Of a DNA stretch of 64,000 nt, positions 40,687 through 50,791 are shown piece by piece. The stretch spans positions 303,873 to 367,872 of the forward strand of contig NZ_HG326653.1 of assembly GCF_000308295.2 (NCBI RefSeq), in the 5' to 3' direction. Source of the stretch: Afipia birgiae 34632 (GTDB taxonomy: Bacteria; Pseudomonadota; Alphaproteobacteria; Rhizobiales; Xanthobacteraceae). The notes under the pieces were generated by a model. The model made no database searches, was not told the DNA's origin, and saw only the letters and a program-made list of their open reading frames with translations. The position numbers and the translations under genes were made by a program. Position 1 is the stretch's first letter, and each line of letters begins with the position of its first letter.

Positions 40687-42105
40687 ATGAAGACCACCTA
40701 CCCGCGCGACCTCCTCGGCTACGGTCACACGCCGCCACATGCTCAATGGCCAGGCGGCGCACAAATTGCCGTGCAGTTCGTCATCAATTACGAGGAAGGC
40801 GGCGAGAATTGCGTTCTTCACGGCGATCCCGCTTCCGAAGCTTTCCTGTCGGAAATCGTCGGTGCTCAGCCTTGGCCCGGCATGCGGCACATGAACATGG
40901 AATCGATCTACGAGTATGGATCTCGCGCCGGCTATTGGCGGCTCTTCCGAATGTTCACGGCACGAAACCTGCCCGTCACAGTCTATGGCATTGCAAATGC
41001 GATGGAACGCGCACCGGATATAGTGGCTTCCATGAAGGAGGCCGGCTGGGAGATCGCAAGCCACGGGCTGAAATGGATCGACTACAAGGATTTCGGCAAG
41101 AACGAAGAACGTGCCCATATTCTGGAAGCGATCCGCATCCATACGGAGATAACGGGCACGCGCCCGCTCGGCTTCTACCAAGGGCGCACTTCGGCTCATA
41201 CGACCTCAATCGTGATGGAGGAGCAAGGCTTTCTCTACTCGTCGGATTCTTATGCCGACGATCTACCCTACTGGGTTGCGGGCCCGCACGGCGCACACCT
41301 TATTGTGCCCTATGCGCTGGATACGAACGATATGCGTTTCGCAACTCCGCAAGGCTTCAACGCGGGCGATCAATTCTTCAACTACCTTAAGGATTCTTTC
41401 GACGCACTTTACAAGGAGGGCGAGACTGCACCGAAGATGCTCTCCATCGGTCTGCACTGCAGGCTTGCTGGGCGACCAGGCCGTGCCGCAGCGCTATCCC
41501 GCTTTCTCGACTATGTTCAGGGACATGAACGCGTTTGGATCGCGCGACGCTGCGACATAGCGCGGCACTGGATCAAACTCCATGAACCAGCAGGCGGTTA
41601 TGTGCCGAGTTCTATGCCGCGGGCTCTTTTTGTCGAAGTCTTTGGCGACATCTTTGAACATACGCCGCAAATCGCCGAGTTGACCCATCGAACTGGGTTG
41701 TCCGCCGCACATGACACGGCATCTGGCCTTCATCGCGCACTCGTCGACACAATGCGATCCATGAACGACGCCGAAAAGCGTGCGCTGGTTGACGCGCATC
41801 CAGATCTTGCGGGGCGGCTCGCGTTGGCAAATCAGCTCACTGCTGATTCGACAAACGAACAAAGCTCGGCCGGACTTGACCGGCTAACACCGGATGAACT
41901 CGCGCGCTTCGTTTCACTCAATGAAGCCTACAAGAACCGCTTCGGCTTTCCCTACATCCTCGCCGTCAAGAACCGCACCAAGGACGAGATCCTGACGAAC
42001 TTCGAGATGCGGCTGAAGAACGACATCACTGCGGAGTTCAAGACGGCCCTTGAACAAATCGAGCGCATCGCGCTTCTCCGCTTGCAGGACCGGCTGCCTG
42101 GCTAG
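40687..42105 (+). CDS. puuE: PuuE allantoinase fused to OHCU decarboxylase (UraD)
   Basis: 472 residues. Residues about 1-300 are a polysaccharide-deacetylase-like PuuE allantoinase (YPRDLLGYGHTPPHAQWPGG, EIASHGLKWIDY, GFYQGRTSAHT). Residues about 315-472 are a UraD domain (AHPDLAGRLALANQLTADS, then FVSLNEAYKNRFGFPYILAV). The fusion joins two consecutive steps, OHCU to S-allantoin and allantoin to allantoate. Follows uraH by 1 nt. Confidence 0.95.
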   Translation: MKTTYPRDLLGYGHTPPHAQWPGGAQIAVQFVINYEEGGENCVLHGDPASEAFLSEIVGAQPWPGMRHMNMESIYEYGSRAGYWRLFRMFTARNLPVTVYGIANAMERAPDIVASMKEAGWEIASHGLKWIDYKDFGKNEERAHILEAIRIHTEITGTRPLGFYQGRTSAHTTSIVMEEQGFLYSSDSYADDLPYWVAGPHGAHLIVPYALDTNDMRFATPQGFNAGDQFFNYLKDSFDALYKEGETAPKMLSIGLHCRLAGRPGRAAALSRFLDYVQGHERVWIARRCDIARHWIKLHEPAGGYVPSSMPRALFVEVFGDIFEHTPQIAELTHRTGLSAAHDTASGLHRALVDTMRSMNDAEKRALVDAHPDLAGRLALANQLTADSTNEQSSAGLDRLTPDELARFVSLNEAYKNRFGFPYILAVKNRTKDEILTNFEMRLKNDITAEFKTALEQIERIALLRLQDRLPG

Positions 42106-42953
42106 GCAGACGTTGATACAAACCTTGCGACCGCTATATTTCTTCTGGGGTCGGCTTGCTGGCACGGGTTTACGGACGGCTCAGACAGTTCTTTGCCGGC
42201 CACCCATGCTAAACAGCTTTCTCGGTGCCGCTGATTAGAGATTTTCAATGGAGTAACGCGTCCCTTGTCGCTTGGCGGCGAGACCAAGCAGACAGTGAGC
42301 GCCTTTCCAGTTCTTCAGCCATTACAAATGAGCGGCCTCCGCCTGACCGGAGCACGCCGGCGCCTTCATCTTCAATAAGCAGGTGGCTTGTTGCACAACT
42401 CGAGTCCCGGTCCCGACGGAACGATCAGCTGTATCTCGGTTCGCCTAAGAAGGATCATTGATGCTGTCTTGTCCTGGTAGGCGCTACTCCCGTCGATCCA
42501 GACATTATCGGGGGGAAGGAAATAGATTCCCGTTAGCCACGCAGGGAGCTTTGGTGGGGCTCAACGAACACCGGCATGAAGAGTTACAGAAACGATCGAC
42601 ATTGGGCTGATGTCAATTTCTTCCCAGTCTGGTATGATCCACGTAGCCAATCGAATGTATCACGTCGCAAGGTGCTACATCTCTTTCAATGAATCACCCT
42701 TCACGAGAAATGGCCTGCGCATATCAATGGCCTCAGACGTGTTCCACATGCCCGCCGACGTGACCTTCGTGTTGCGCGGACGTCGGTCTTCGTAAGCATG
42801 CAGGCGGCATGCGTTGCGACTCACGTCAAGTTTCAAGGAATACTCTCACAGCACTGATCCGTCGCGTCTCGCTGCATCAAACGAATCCGTGTGCCGGCCC
42901 GGATACCGTCGGGCAAATGTTGTCTTAGGAAAGCGGAATTTTCGCCTCTGAGC
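42106..42953. other. Gene-poor 850-base stretch
   Basis: No reading frame with a plausible ribosome-binding site or product was found between puuE and the terminator of the outer-membrane protein gene. Short frames such as 42610-42795 are unsupported. It may contain decayed sequence. Confidence 0.45.
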
Positions 42954-42989
42954 GAAAAAAAGCAGCGCCGCGGGGAGACGCGGCGCTGC
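42954..42989 (-). terminator. Rho-independent terminator of the outer-membrane protein gene
   Basis: An 11-bp perfect GC stem (GCAGCGCCGCG) with a 6-base loop, followed on the minus strand by seven T (42955-42961 as A on the plus strand). It starts 16 nt after the stop of the interrupted gene. Confidence 0.9.
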
Positions 42990-43005
42990 CAAGGGGAGGT
43001 TTGAC

Positions 43006-43251
43006 TTAAAACTTTACACTTACGCCGGCATACAACGACTTTTCGGTACAGCTGCCATTGTTCACTCCAGCAGCCGTGAAGCACACGCGGTTAGCCACGT
43101 TGCTATCGTCCTGTCCGAACTTGTTCTTCCAGTAGCGATAGGCAACCCAAACATCGACGAAATGAGAATACTTGGGACCCCAAAGGGCCTTGCTGGCGTC
43201 GAACGTCAGACGGATCGGCTCACTGTTGATTTCGGTCTTGGTATCACTGGC
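43006..43251 (-). pseudogene. Outer-membrane protein, C-terminal fragment (3' of IS21 element)
   Basis: Encodes 79 residues, starting within the target duplication (DTKTEINSEPIRLTFDASKA) and ending in YAGVSVKF, a beta-barrel end with terminal Phe. It is the missing end of the protein at 45962-46763: joining the two at the duplicated 7 bases restores one frame of 346 residues. No start of its own. Confidence 0.88.
43245..43251. repeat. Target-site duplication, left copy (CACTGGC)
   Basis: Seven bases identical to 45962-45968, directly flanking the IS21-family element. The length is within the range known for IS21 (4-8). Confidence 0.75.
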
Positions 43252-43325
43252 CGCGGGTCACTTCAAATTCCTCCGGGTGTGGTCAGTCAAATTCCTCCAC
43301 CCCGCGAGGCAGGACATGATGATTG

Positions 43326-44094
43326 TTAGTTTGACATTGTTTCCCGGGCAAGGGCTTCAGCGGCCTCTTTGAGCCGATAGCTTCGTCCATCGAACTCGAG
43401 CAGATGGCAATAATGCATCAGGCGATCGAGGATCGTCGTGCTCATGGTGTTGTCCCCCAGGTATGTTCCCCAATCCTGCACGACGCGATTGGAGGTGACG
43501 ATGACGCTGCGGCGCAGTTTGTAGCGCTGATGGATCAGGGTCTGCAGCAAAGGCGCCGGCGTCGTCAGGGATGGCGCGGGCGAGGAACAGATCGTCCAGC
43601 ACGAGGAGATCGCAGTCGATGATGGTTCGCAGCCGGACCTCGCGTTGCGCCGGGGAGTTCAGGACGTAGCGGTGGAAGAAGTCGTCGGTCTCAAGATACT
43701 GGACCTTGTGGCTTTGCAGGATCGCCTGATAGGCAATCGCCTTGGCGATGTGGGACTTCCCGGTGCCAGGTTTGCCGACGAGCAGCGCGTTCTCGCCGGC
43801 GGCGATGAACGCCAGGGTGTGGAGCTGGAAGCAGGTTTGGCGCGGCAATTTGGGATTGAAGGACCAGTCGAACTCGGCGAGCGTGAGCTTTTCGTCGAGC
43901 CCGGATTGCCGGTATCGTCGCTCGATAAGGCGGGACTGACGACGGTCCAGTTCGTCCTGCAGGATCAGGGAGAAGGTCTCGAGGAAGGGCTGGTTGGCGC
44001 CCTGCGCCTGCAGCACACGCGTCTGCAGCGTGTCGCGAACGCCCGACAGGCGCAGCTGTCGCAGGCAACGTTCAATTTCCGGCATGGTCATCAT
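43326..44094 (-). pseudogene. istB: istB, IS21 helper ATPase (frameshifted)
   Basis: AAA+ helper of transposition. From MMTMPEIERCLRQL it shows Walker A (LLVGKPGTGKSHIAKAI) and Walker B (DCDLLVLDDLF). At 43549-43551 an extra T in a T-run (AAA on the plus strand) throws the frame off after IPDDAG; the expected continuation LLQTLIHQRYKLRRSVIVTS lies in the next frame and ends at 43326. The ATPase core is intact, the last 75 residues are out of frame. It overlaps istA by 23 nt. Confidence 0.88.
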
Positions 44095-45818
44095 GTGGTT
44101 TGGTCTCCAGTTTGAGGTGAGAAGCCGCGGGAGCGCTCGTGGCGCCGGAGCTGGTCGGGGTTGCGCAGGCGCCACGAGCGCGGGTTGCAGGGGCGCGGTC
44201 GTCGTGAGCCTCGGCCTGCCGGCCATTGGCGCCGGCATCGTGCCGCGCGGCACGGCTGAAGAGATCGCCGTATTCGGCTGGAGCGCGGATCAGCGGATGA
44301 TCCTGGGTGAGCGGCGATGCCGGCTGTGGCGTCGCTCCAACCTGCGCGATCGCCTGTTCGAACAACCGCTCGACGGTCGCACGCACGTGCTTGTAACGGT
44401 AGATGCGGTTGCCGATGGCGTGCGCGCAGGCCTGCTCGACCAGCCGTGCCGGATACTTCCGGCTCAGCCCGACAATGCCCCACATCGCGCGCTGTCCGGG
44501 GCGCCCCTCGGTGTCGAACACTTGCTGGCAGAGCGCCCTGGTCTGCGGACCGATGCGCTCGGCGCTCGCCAGCAGCACCGCGGTTTGCCGCGACGGATTG
44601 AACGGCCGTTCGCTGGTCGGCAGGACGACCGAACCGGGATGCGCCATCCGGGGATGAACACGCAGCAGCGCATGGGTGTGGCGATCGCGGATCTCGATCG
44701 TCGAGGCGTAGATCCGCACCACGACCTGGCTGCCGATGGGCGCAGGCCGCGCGGCGTAATAGCTGCTATCAACACGCACGGTGGTATCGTCGCAGACGGT
44801 CCGAACGACCTCGGTGAAGATGCGGAAGGCAGCCACTGGCAACGGCCGCAGGTGGGGCTTCTCCTCCTGGAACATCGCCTCGACCTGACGCCGCGTGCTG
44901 CCGTGGATTCGCTTGGAGGCCCAATTCTCCTCCCAGTGCCTCAAGAACTCGTTCTGGGCTTCCAGTGTCTCGAAGCGCCGTCCGGCCAGCGCGGTGCCCT
45001 GGGTATGTTGAATCGCGCTCTCGACGCATCCTTTCCGATTGGGATCGGCCACCCGCGCGGGATCGGCGACCACGGCGTAATGAGCCAGCATCGCGCTGTA
45101 AATCGGGTTGAGCTCGGGCTCGTACAAATCCGGCTTGAGGACGCCTTCCTTCAGGTTGTCGAGCACGACATAGCTGGGGACCCCGCCAAAAATACCGGAA
45201 CGCCTCTTCGTGGAGCTGCGCCCAGACTTGCTGGCTGGATTGCCACACCACCCGCCGGAAGCTGCGCCGCGAGTAGCGCAGCGTCATCACGAACAGGCGG
45301 GGACGGCGGTACCGGCCGCTCCTGGGATCAATCGTCAGAGCGCCCTCGCCATAGTCGACCTGGGCCTCCTCGCCGGGGAGGAACTCAAGTCGATCAAACT
45401 GCTCGGGATCGCTGTGTCGCAACGTGCGCACAAACCGCTTGACGCTCTGGTAGCTGGACGGAAAGCCAAATTGATCGACCAGGTCCTGGTAAATCGCCTG
45501 CGCATTCCGCTTCAGGCGGACCTGTTCTTCGATCCACGTCCGATGCGGTTCGCAAGCCGAACGGGCCAGGCTGCCGGCGGCCGTCGCTCCCGATGCCCCA
45601 GAAGCCGGTGGTCGGGGTGGAGGAATTTGGCCGTCCGCGCTCACCGGGCCGGTGGTCACTTCCCCGGGGGAATTTGCCTCCGTACCAGCCCGCAGCGCCC
45701 GGTAACGCCGGATCGTCTTGCGGTCGACCCCCGTCAGCCTGTGGATCTCGCGCTGGCTGGCGTTGCGATCGAGTAACGTAAATACCGTGCTTTGCAGGTG
45801 TGGCTTCAAGACGTTCAA
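44072..45818 (-). pseudogene. istA: istA, IS21 transposase (frameshifted)
   Basis: DDE transposase of about 581 residues if repaired. The N-terminal part (helix-turn-helix NASQREIHRLTGVDRKTIRR, then EEAQVDYGEGALTI) runs to 45192. There a run of five A on the plus strand (45188-45192) has one base too many: EEAFRYF should go on to GGVPSYVVLDNLKEG, which is in the next frame and continues to 44072 (WASKRIHGSTRRQVEAMF). An indel in a homopolymer: real decay or a sequencing error. Confidence 0.88.
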
Positions 45819-45961
45819 CTCCCCGGCCCCTTGCTGGTTAAAGGGACCGAAAATAAACGTCCTGCCTGATCGGCTACCGCTGTTCAGCGGCGCTGACCGC
45901 GATTATCGAGTGGGGGAGTTTCAAGTGACCATACCCGGGGGATTTTGACCGACCCACGGGG

Positions 45962-45968
45962 CACTGGC
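45962..45968. repeat. Target-site duplication, right copy (CACTGGC)
   Basis: Second copy of the seven bases at 43245-43251, adjoining the right end of the IS21-family element. Confidence 0.75.
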
Positions 45969-46763
45969 GGGCGAAACGAGGCCCGGAGCCGCACCAGTTC
46001 CCTTAGGACCGTAAAATCCGGCGCGGCCGCTAACGGAGAAATAATTGATGCTTTCAGGCAGAAAGCCGAGATCCATGTAGTAGTTCATCTCGACCGCCCA
46101 GGTAGGATTGAAGCGCGTGACTCCATCCGGAATACCTGGGTATGGGCCAACTATGGTACCTGTCTGCAGAAACGAGTTGTGATTCCATTCCTGATAGTAC
46201 ATCGGCGCGACGTTGAAGAAGCCCTTATAAGGCAGGTCGAAGCCAAATTGCAGACCGGCCACAACAGCCCGTTTCGCCGGGGCCAAGAAATCGTTTTTGG
46301 TGTTTGCGTCCGCTCCGAATACAAACGATACGTTACGCATCGGACCCGCAGAGAAGGCTTTGGTATTGAAGACCTCGTTGAAGCCCAATGTGCTCCGGAA
46401 TAGTCCGTAGATCTCGGTTGCACCGGCGCAACCCTGGCCAGGGGAGCGGCAGGGAACAGCATAATCGGCACCGTCTGACTTCATCAAAGAGACGCTGAAG
46501 AAGTTCGTACCGTAAGCCCACACGTCAAAGTGGGTAAAAGCGACAACCTGCTTTGCCGTCTCACCCGGCTTTCCTGGCGAGGTTCCGGTAAATTGGTAGG
46601 CGTAGGTAAGACGGTTATCGTTCACGCGAAAGAACGGCACGTCGATAATGGGCTTAGCCTTGGCAGGCATTGGGGCCACGTCTGCGGCCCAAGCGAAGCT
46701 AGTTAGTGCGAGAGTAGCGAGTGATAGCGCTGCCGCTGCCACTGCCTTAGTACGATATTCCAT
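45962..46763 (-). pseudogene. Outer-membrane protein (Tsx/OmpK-like), N-terminal part, split by IS21
   Basis: Starts MEYRTKAVAAAALSLATLAL with a signal peptide ending AWAAD and gives 267 residues of a beta-barrel (FFRVNDNRLTYAYQFTGTSP, VAFTHFDVWAYGTNFF, NVAPMYYQEWNHN), resembling nucleoside-channel Tsx/OmpK-like proteins. The frame then enters the IS and stops after 13 extra residues. The intact gene would code for 346 residues. Being next to the urate genes it may have served purine uptake (inference). As it stands the barrel lacks its last strands. Confidence 0.85.
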
Positions 46764-46878
46764 TTAGTTTCCCCCTTTTTTTGTAGTCGATATTGAAGTT
46801 GGTCCGAACTTAAAACGTTGTTTATGGATCGCGTCCTATAAATTGCCTATCGCCGCATCTTCGCTGCGGCTTTACACC

Positions 46879-46958
46879 TGTTGGAACAATATCATCGCGA
46901 GCGGGAGCGACTACATTCCTTCCCAGCGATCAGTTTCAAACGGATTGCGAAAGTTCGC
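46879..46958. repeat. Dispersed 80-base repeat, copy 1
   Basis: Aligns without gaps to 50699-50778. The best-kept part is GATCAGTTTCAAA....TTGCGAAAGT.CGC (26 of 31 identical), preceded at the same distance by ATATCA.CGCGA. It lies just upstream of the IS630-type remnant. Nature unknown. Confidence 0.6.
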
Positions 46959-47003
46959 CCGGCCGCGATTCAAGATGCTGGCTGGGCGGGAGGCCAGCAT
47001 CTG

Positions 47004-47938
47004 ATGACGCGACCTCTTTCCAATGATCTGCGCGAGCGTGTTGTTGCTGCGGTGCCGGACGGGCGAACTGCCGGTCGTTTGCGGCACGGTTCGGCGTCGG
47101 GGTGTCCTCGGTGGTGAGGTGGCCGCAACAGTATCGGGAGACCGGCTCGGTGAAGCCCGGCAAGGTGGGTGGGCATCGCAAGCGGTGGATCCGCATCGCG
47201 CCTTCATTCACGCGCGGATCAGCCAGGCACCGCACCTGACGCAGCACGGGTTGAAGGACGAACTGGCGGCGCGCGGCGTCTGTGTGTCACACAACGCGGT
47301 CTAGCAATTTCTGCGGCGCGAGGGACTGCGGTTCAAAAGGCGCTGCTCGCCCTTGAGCAGGCCCGTTCCGACGTCGCCCGCCGGCGACGCCGCTGGCCGT
47401 CATGGCAGGCTGGCCTCGATCCCGGCGCCTGGTTTTGATCGATGAGACCTGGATCAAGACCAGCATGGCCCCGCTGCGCGGATGGGGACCGAAGGGCGAG
47501 CGCCTGCGCGGCTTCGCGCCCGATGGCCGCCGGCGGACGATGACTTTCCTCGGCACCTTGCGCTGCGATGGCCTCACCGCCCCCTGCGTCTTCGACGGGA
47601 TCAACGGTGAAGACTTGCGCGCCTATGTCGAACAGCAGCTCGTGCCAGCACTCAGGCCCGGCGACATCGTCATCATGGACAATCCCGGCAGCCACAAGTC
47701 GGCGGCGCTGCGCCGCATCATCCGTGCTGCCGGCGCCAGGCTCTGGTATTTGCCGCCCTACTCACCCGACCTCAACCCGATCGAGCAGGCCTTCGCCAAG
47801 ATCAAGCACTGGATGCGCCTCGCCCAGAAGCGCACCATCGACGACGCGTGGTGACACATCGGTCGTCTCGTTGCCACAATCCAACCCGCCGAATGTAGCA
47901 CCTACTTCACCAACGCCGGATATGCTTCCGTCAAATGA
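47004..47938 (+). pseudogene. IS630-type transposase, degenerate
   Basis: Starts MTRPLSNDLRERVVAAVPDG. The reading then jumps frames: DPHRAFIHARISQAPHLTQH in a second frame up to VSHNAV, a TAG where QFLRREGLRF should continue, then ALLALEQARSDVARRRRRW in another frame. The catalytic part is in one frame from about 47405 (VLIDETWIKTSMAPLRGWGP, IVIMDNPGSHKS, PYSPDLNPIEQAFAKIK, giving D, D and E), with a TGA inside it at 47852 before the end GYASVK. At least three frameshifts and two nonsense codons: dead. Confidence 0.9.
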
Positions 47939-48224
47939 TCGCTCTAGGGATTGTGTGCCGCCGGCGTCGACTCGACACGGATGGCCACTGAACAATCGGA
48001 CGACACGGGGCCCCGTCCAGATCGCCATGATCCCTTCCGAGCCGCTGCGCCCGCTTGCCATCGAGGATGTTCCTGCGGCAATCGAGTTGAAGGAACGGGA
48101 TAGAAGCGATAATATTAGGCGTTGATCGCTTGGCTCATCCGACGCAAGCGAGTTCAATGAACGACAAGATTTAAAAATTCGGCATCACAAAATGCGCTGA
48201 GAGGTTAAGGCAATTGCTCGCGCG

Positions 48225-49817
48225 TTAGGCTGCCGCGCGAACGGTCGATACAAAGGCTCGAACCTGATCTTGCAACATCTGAAATTCCTGTAGAAGTTTT
48301 TGGCTGGCGGAGAGCAACTCCTGTGTGGCTGCACTTGCCTCGGTAATATTGGCGACGGCCGAAGATACGTTCTGCGCTACAATCTGTGTGCCCGACGCGG
48401 CGCGTGACACGCTGCTCGAAATCTCACGAGTTGCAGCACTCTGCTGCTCGATGGCGCTGGAAATACTGGTGGTGATCTCACGAGAGCGATTAGCGACCTC
48501 CGCAATCTGTCGAATCTCGATCACAGCTTGTGCGGTGGCGGCTTGTATCGCCTGGACGTTCGCCGAGATTTCGCCCGTCGCACTCGCTGTCTGAGCGGCG
48601 AGTGACTTTACTTCCTGCGCAACCACGGCAAAGCCTTTGCCGGCAACACCAGCCGTCGCCGCCTCGATTGTGGCGTTCAAAGCCAAAAGATTCGTCTGCG
48701 AAGCGATCTCGTGGATCAGCCGGACAATGTTTCCGATCTTCTGTGCCTGCTCTGATAGCTCGGCGATCGTCCCGGAAGTGCCCTCAGCGGCGTTGGAGGT
48801 GATACTGGCTATCGTAGCGCACTCTTGGACCCGATTCGTAATTTCGTCGATGGATGCAGATAACTCTTGGGTTGCGGAAGCGACGGTCTGTACGCTGTCC
48901 GACGTGCTGCCGGTTGCCTGCATGATGGCGCGGCTGTTTTGCTCGGCCTGGGTCATCCTGCTGGCCACCGCTTCCGTTCTTGTACCCACCTTGGTGCAAG
49001 CGACCGCGATGCTGGTGACGACAGAAGAGACAGTCGATTCGAACTGGCCAACCATACGATTGAGCAAATCGAATCTTTCGCGCTCGGCCTGATTCTTCAT
49101 CGCATCCCGCTCACCGTTGAGCCGAGCAACCTCATTGGCATTCTGCTTGAACACTTCGACGGCATGTGCCATCCGGCCGACTTCGTCCTGCCTATCAAGC
49201 GCCGGGATGATGGTGTCGAGTCCGCCCGAGGACAATTCAGCCATGGCATTCGTTAAGGCTACTATCGGCCGGGTGGACCTCCTGAGAATCCCGAACAGGA
49301 GGCCGCAGACGACAACGAGCAAGCCGGCGCCAATTAGACTCAATAAGATGCCTTCCCGGAAAACATTCTCATCAGCGAGCGCCGTCGAGACGCGCAGCTC
49401 AAGCGCACCAACAGTTTTTTTCTGGCCCTTGTCATTTCGGACGACAGGCACTTTCTCGGCGATCATCGAACCGGATTCTGAAAACTTAGCGCCATTTGCG
49501 ACGAATACGTCGCCTCGGTCGTCGATAATTGCGCTTCCTACATATTCGGGATCAACAGCGAGAGCTCCAAGCAATTCCCTGCCGGCCGTTGCGTCCAAAT
49601 TCCAGAGTATGTCGGCCGCGCTGCGGCCGGCAATCTCTGCAATCAGCTTTGTCTTGATGCTCAACGCGGTGCGCGCAGTCTCTCGATCCTTAATAAGGAC
49701 GCCGATAACAGATCCAGCGACGAGGGCAACCAAAAGCCCCCCAACCGGCAAGAGAACCCGGAGCATGAGGCTGCAACGAACTAGATTAAACACTTTCAAA
49801 AATAGTCGCCTCACCAT
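48225..49817 (-). CDS. Methyl-accepting chemotaxis protein
   Basis: 530 residues: two membrane helices (about 18-42 and 158-178), a small periplasmic domain between them, a HAMP domain ([20 protein letters not shown]), and a cytoplasmic signalling coiled coil with tip [20 protein letters not shown] followed by [17 protein letters not shown]. The tip carries Thr where most receptors have Arg (EAARAG). It follows a solute-binding-protein gene by 56 nt on the same strand, possibly as a sensing pair. No C-terminal methylation-enzyme pentapeptide is seen. Confidence 0.93.
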   Translation of the reverse strand: MVRRLFLKVFNLVRCSLMLRVLLPVGGLLVALVAGSVIGVLIKDRETARTALSIKTKLIAEIAGRSAADILWNLDATAGRELLGALAVDPEYVGSAIIDDRGDVFVANGAKFSESGSMIAEKVPVVRNDKGQKKTVGALELRVSTALADENVFREGILLSLIGAGLLVVVCGLLFGILRRSTRPIVALTNAMAELSSGGLDTIIPALDRQDEVGRMAHAVEVFKQNANEVARLNGERDAMKNQAERERFDLLNRMVGQFESTVSSVVTSIAVACTKVGTRTEAVASRMTQAEQNSRAIMQATGSTSDSVQTVASATQELSASIDEITNRVQECATIASITSNAAEGTSGTIAELSEQAQKIGNIVRLIHEIASQTNLLALNATIEAATAGVAGKGFAVVAQEVKSLAAQTASATGEISANVQAIQAATAQAVIEIRQIAEVANRSREITTSISSAIEQQSAATREISSSVSRAASGTQIVAQNVSSAVANITEASAATQELLSASQKLLQEFQMLQDQVRAFVSTVRAAA

Positions 49818-49873
49818 GACCCCCAGGGCTAACGATCGAGATTTATGCGATCTTAGGGAGATGGCTCGCGCAC

Positions 49874-50653
49874 CTACTTCGAAACTACCCGTCGTTCAGT
49901 TGGCATATTTGGAATATTGCCGAGCAGCTTGAGGAAATCCGGATCAACTCTCAGTTCGCCAAGCGCAGAATTGAGGCGTGCCAGGTCTCGTTCAGTATAT
50001 CTCTTACGGGACAACGTCATTGCCAGAGGAACCTTGTTGACTGCGACGGCCTTGTCCAAGGAGTTACGTGCGGCGAAGTCTAGCTCGCCAGCCACGAAAT
50101 TTGCGATAATGCCGTCGAGTCGGCCGGCCAGCAGCTTGTCGATATTCTGCTCCTGCGTATTGACCCGTTCGATTGTTATCTCGGAATACTGATCTAAAAG
50201 GCCATACGAAAAGCCCAGCCGCCCCCCCAGCTTCTTGCCAGCAAGATCATTTATCGTCTCGAACGGAAAAGTCTTGCCTTTGAGCACGAAAATAACGACG
50301 TAATCGGTGAATATCGGCTCGGAAAACCACGAGCCACGCTCACGCGCCGGAGTTGGCGTCGCGTCGATTCCAATGTCGAGGGTGCCCTCTTCCACGTCTC
50401 TATAGAAGCGCTGGGCCGGTATCTCCGTTGTCGTTCCGGAAATTCCGATCTTCGAAAGAGCAGCAAGCGCCGTCTTGAGCACGATACCGTCGCGAGCACC
50501 ATTCTCGATGACACTGTAAGGCGGATTCGACCGAATGCCGATCATCTGCGCCGATGCAGTCCCTACCGAACAGGACACGGCAATCATCATAACAATAGCA
50601 AGCAGAGCAGTCCGTCGAAATCCAACCAGCCTTTTTGAAATCCACTCAACCAT
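49874..50653 (-). CDS. Periplasmic solute-binding protein (family 3)
   Basis: 259 residues with a signal peptide ending TASAQ. Periplasmic-binding-protein type 2 fold: [55 protein letters not shown]. No permease or ATPase gene is linked, so it may act as a sensor partner for the chemoreceptor encoded 56 nt downstream, or feed an unlinked ABC system. Ligand unknown, amino-acid-like by family. Confidence 0.88.
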   Translation of the reverse strand: MVEWISKRLVGFRRTALLAIVMMIAVSCSVGTASAQMIGIRSNPPYSVIENGARDGIVLKTALAALSKIGISGTTTEIPAQRFYRDVEEGTLDIGIDATPTPARERGSWFSEPIFTDYVVIFVLKGKTFPFETINDLAGKKLGGRLGFSYGLLDQYSEITIERVNTQEQNIDKLLAGRLDGIIANFVAGELDFAARNSLDKAVAVNKVPLAMTLSRKRYTERDLARLNSALGELRVDPDFLKLLGNIPNMPTERRVVSK

Positions 50654-50698
50654 AATACCCCCTAGTACATTGTCTCAAAAGCCATTCCTGATTCTACT

Positions 50699-50778
50699 TG
50701 TCGAAACGATATCACCGCGAATTGACCCGATTGCCTCTCATCTTAATGATCAGTTTCAAATCCGTTGCGAAAGTGCGC
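50699..50778. repeat. Dispersed 80-base repeat, copy 2
   Basis: Matches 46879-46958 in the same orientation, same spacing of the conserved blocks. It lies between the solute-binding-protein gene and the end of the GT39-like pseudogene. Confidence 0.6.
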
Positions 50779-50791
50779 ACCTCCGCCTCCT

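Larger units (their letters stand above)
43252..45961 (-). mobile_element. IS21-family insertion sequence (about 2.7 kb)
   Basis: Contains istA and istB in the usual order on the minus strand. The ends are imperfect inverted repeats (left GGTCACTTCAAATTCCTCC, right in complement GGTCGGTCAAAATCCCCC) with a second internal copy of each (GGTCAGTCAAATTCCTCCAC and GGTCACTTGAAACTCCCCCA), the multiple terminal repeats typical of IS21. It is flanked by CACTGGC on both sides. Both its genes have a single-base frameshift. Confidence 0.88.

Noticed and set aside
42610-42795. Possible 61-residue gene in the 42-43 kb gap
   Set aside because: No ribosome-binding site, no domain, and no neighbours to support it.
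45188-45192. Programmed frameshift in istA
   Set aside because: IS21 istA is normally one continuous frame, and the run is only five bases; an indel is the simpler explanation.
43994-45442. Open frame of 482 codons opposite istA/istB
   Set aside because: Shadow of the IS21 genes; Arg/Gly/Pro-rich without domains.
47960-48125. Fragment MIPSEPLRPLAIEDVPAAIE like an acetyltransferase start, after the IS630 remnant
   Set aside because: Only about 32 codons and no downstream continuation; too short to assign.
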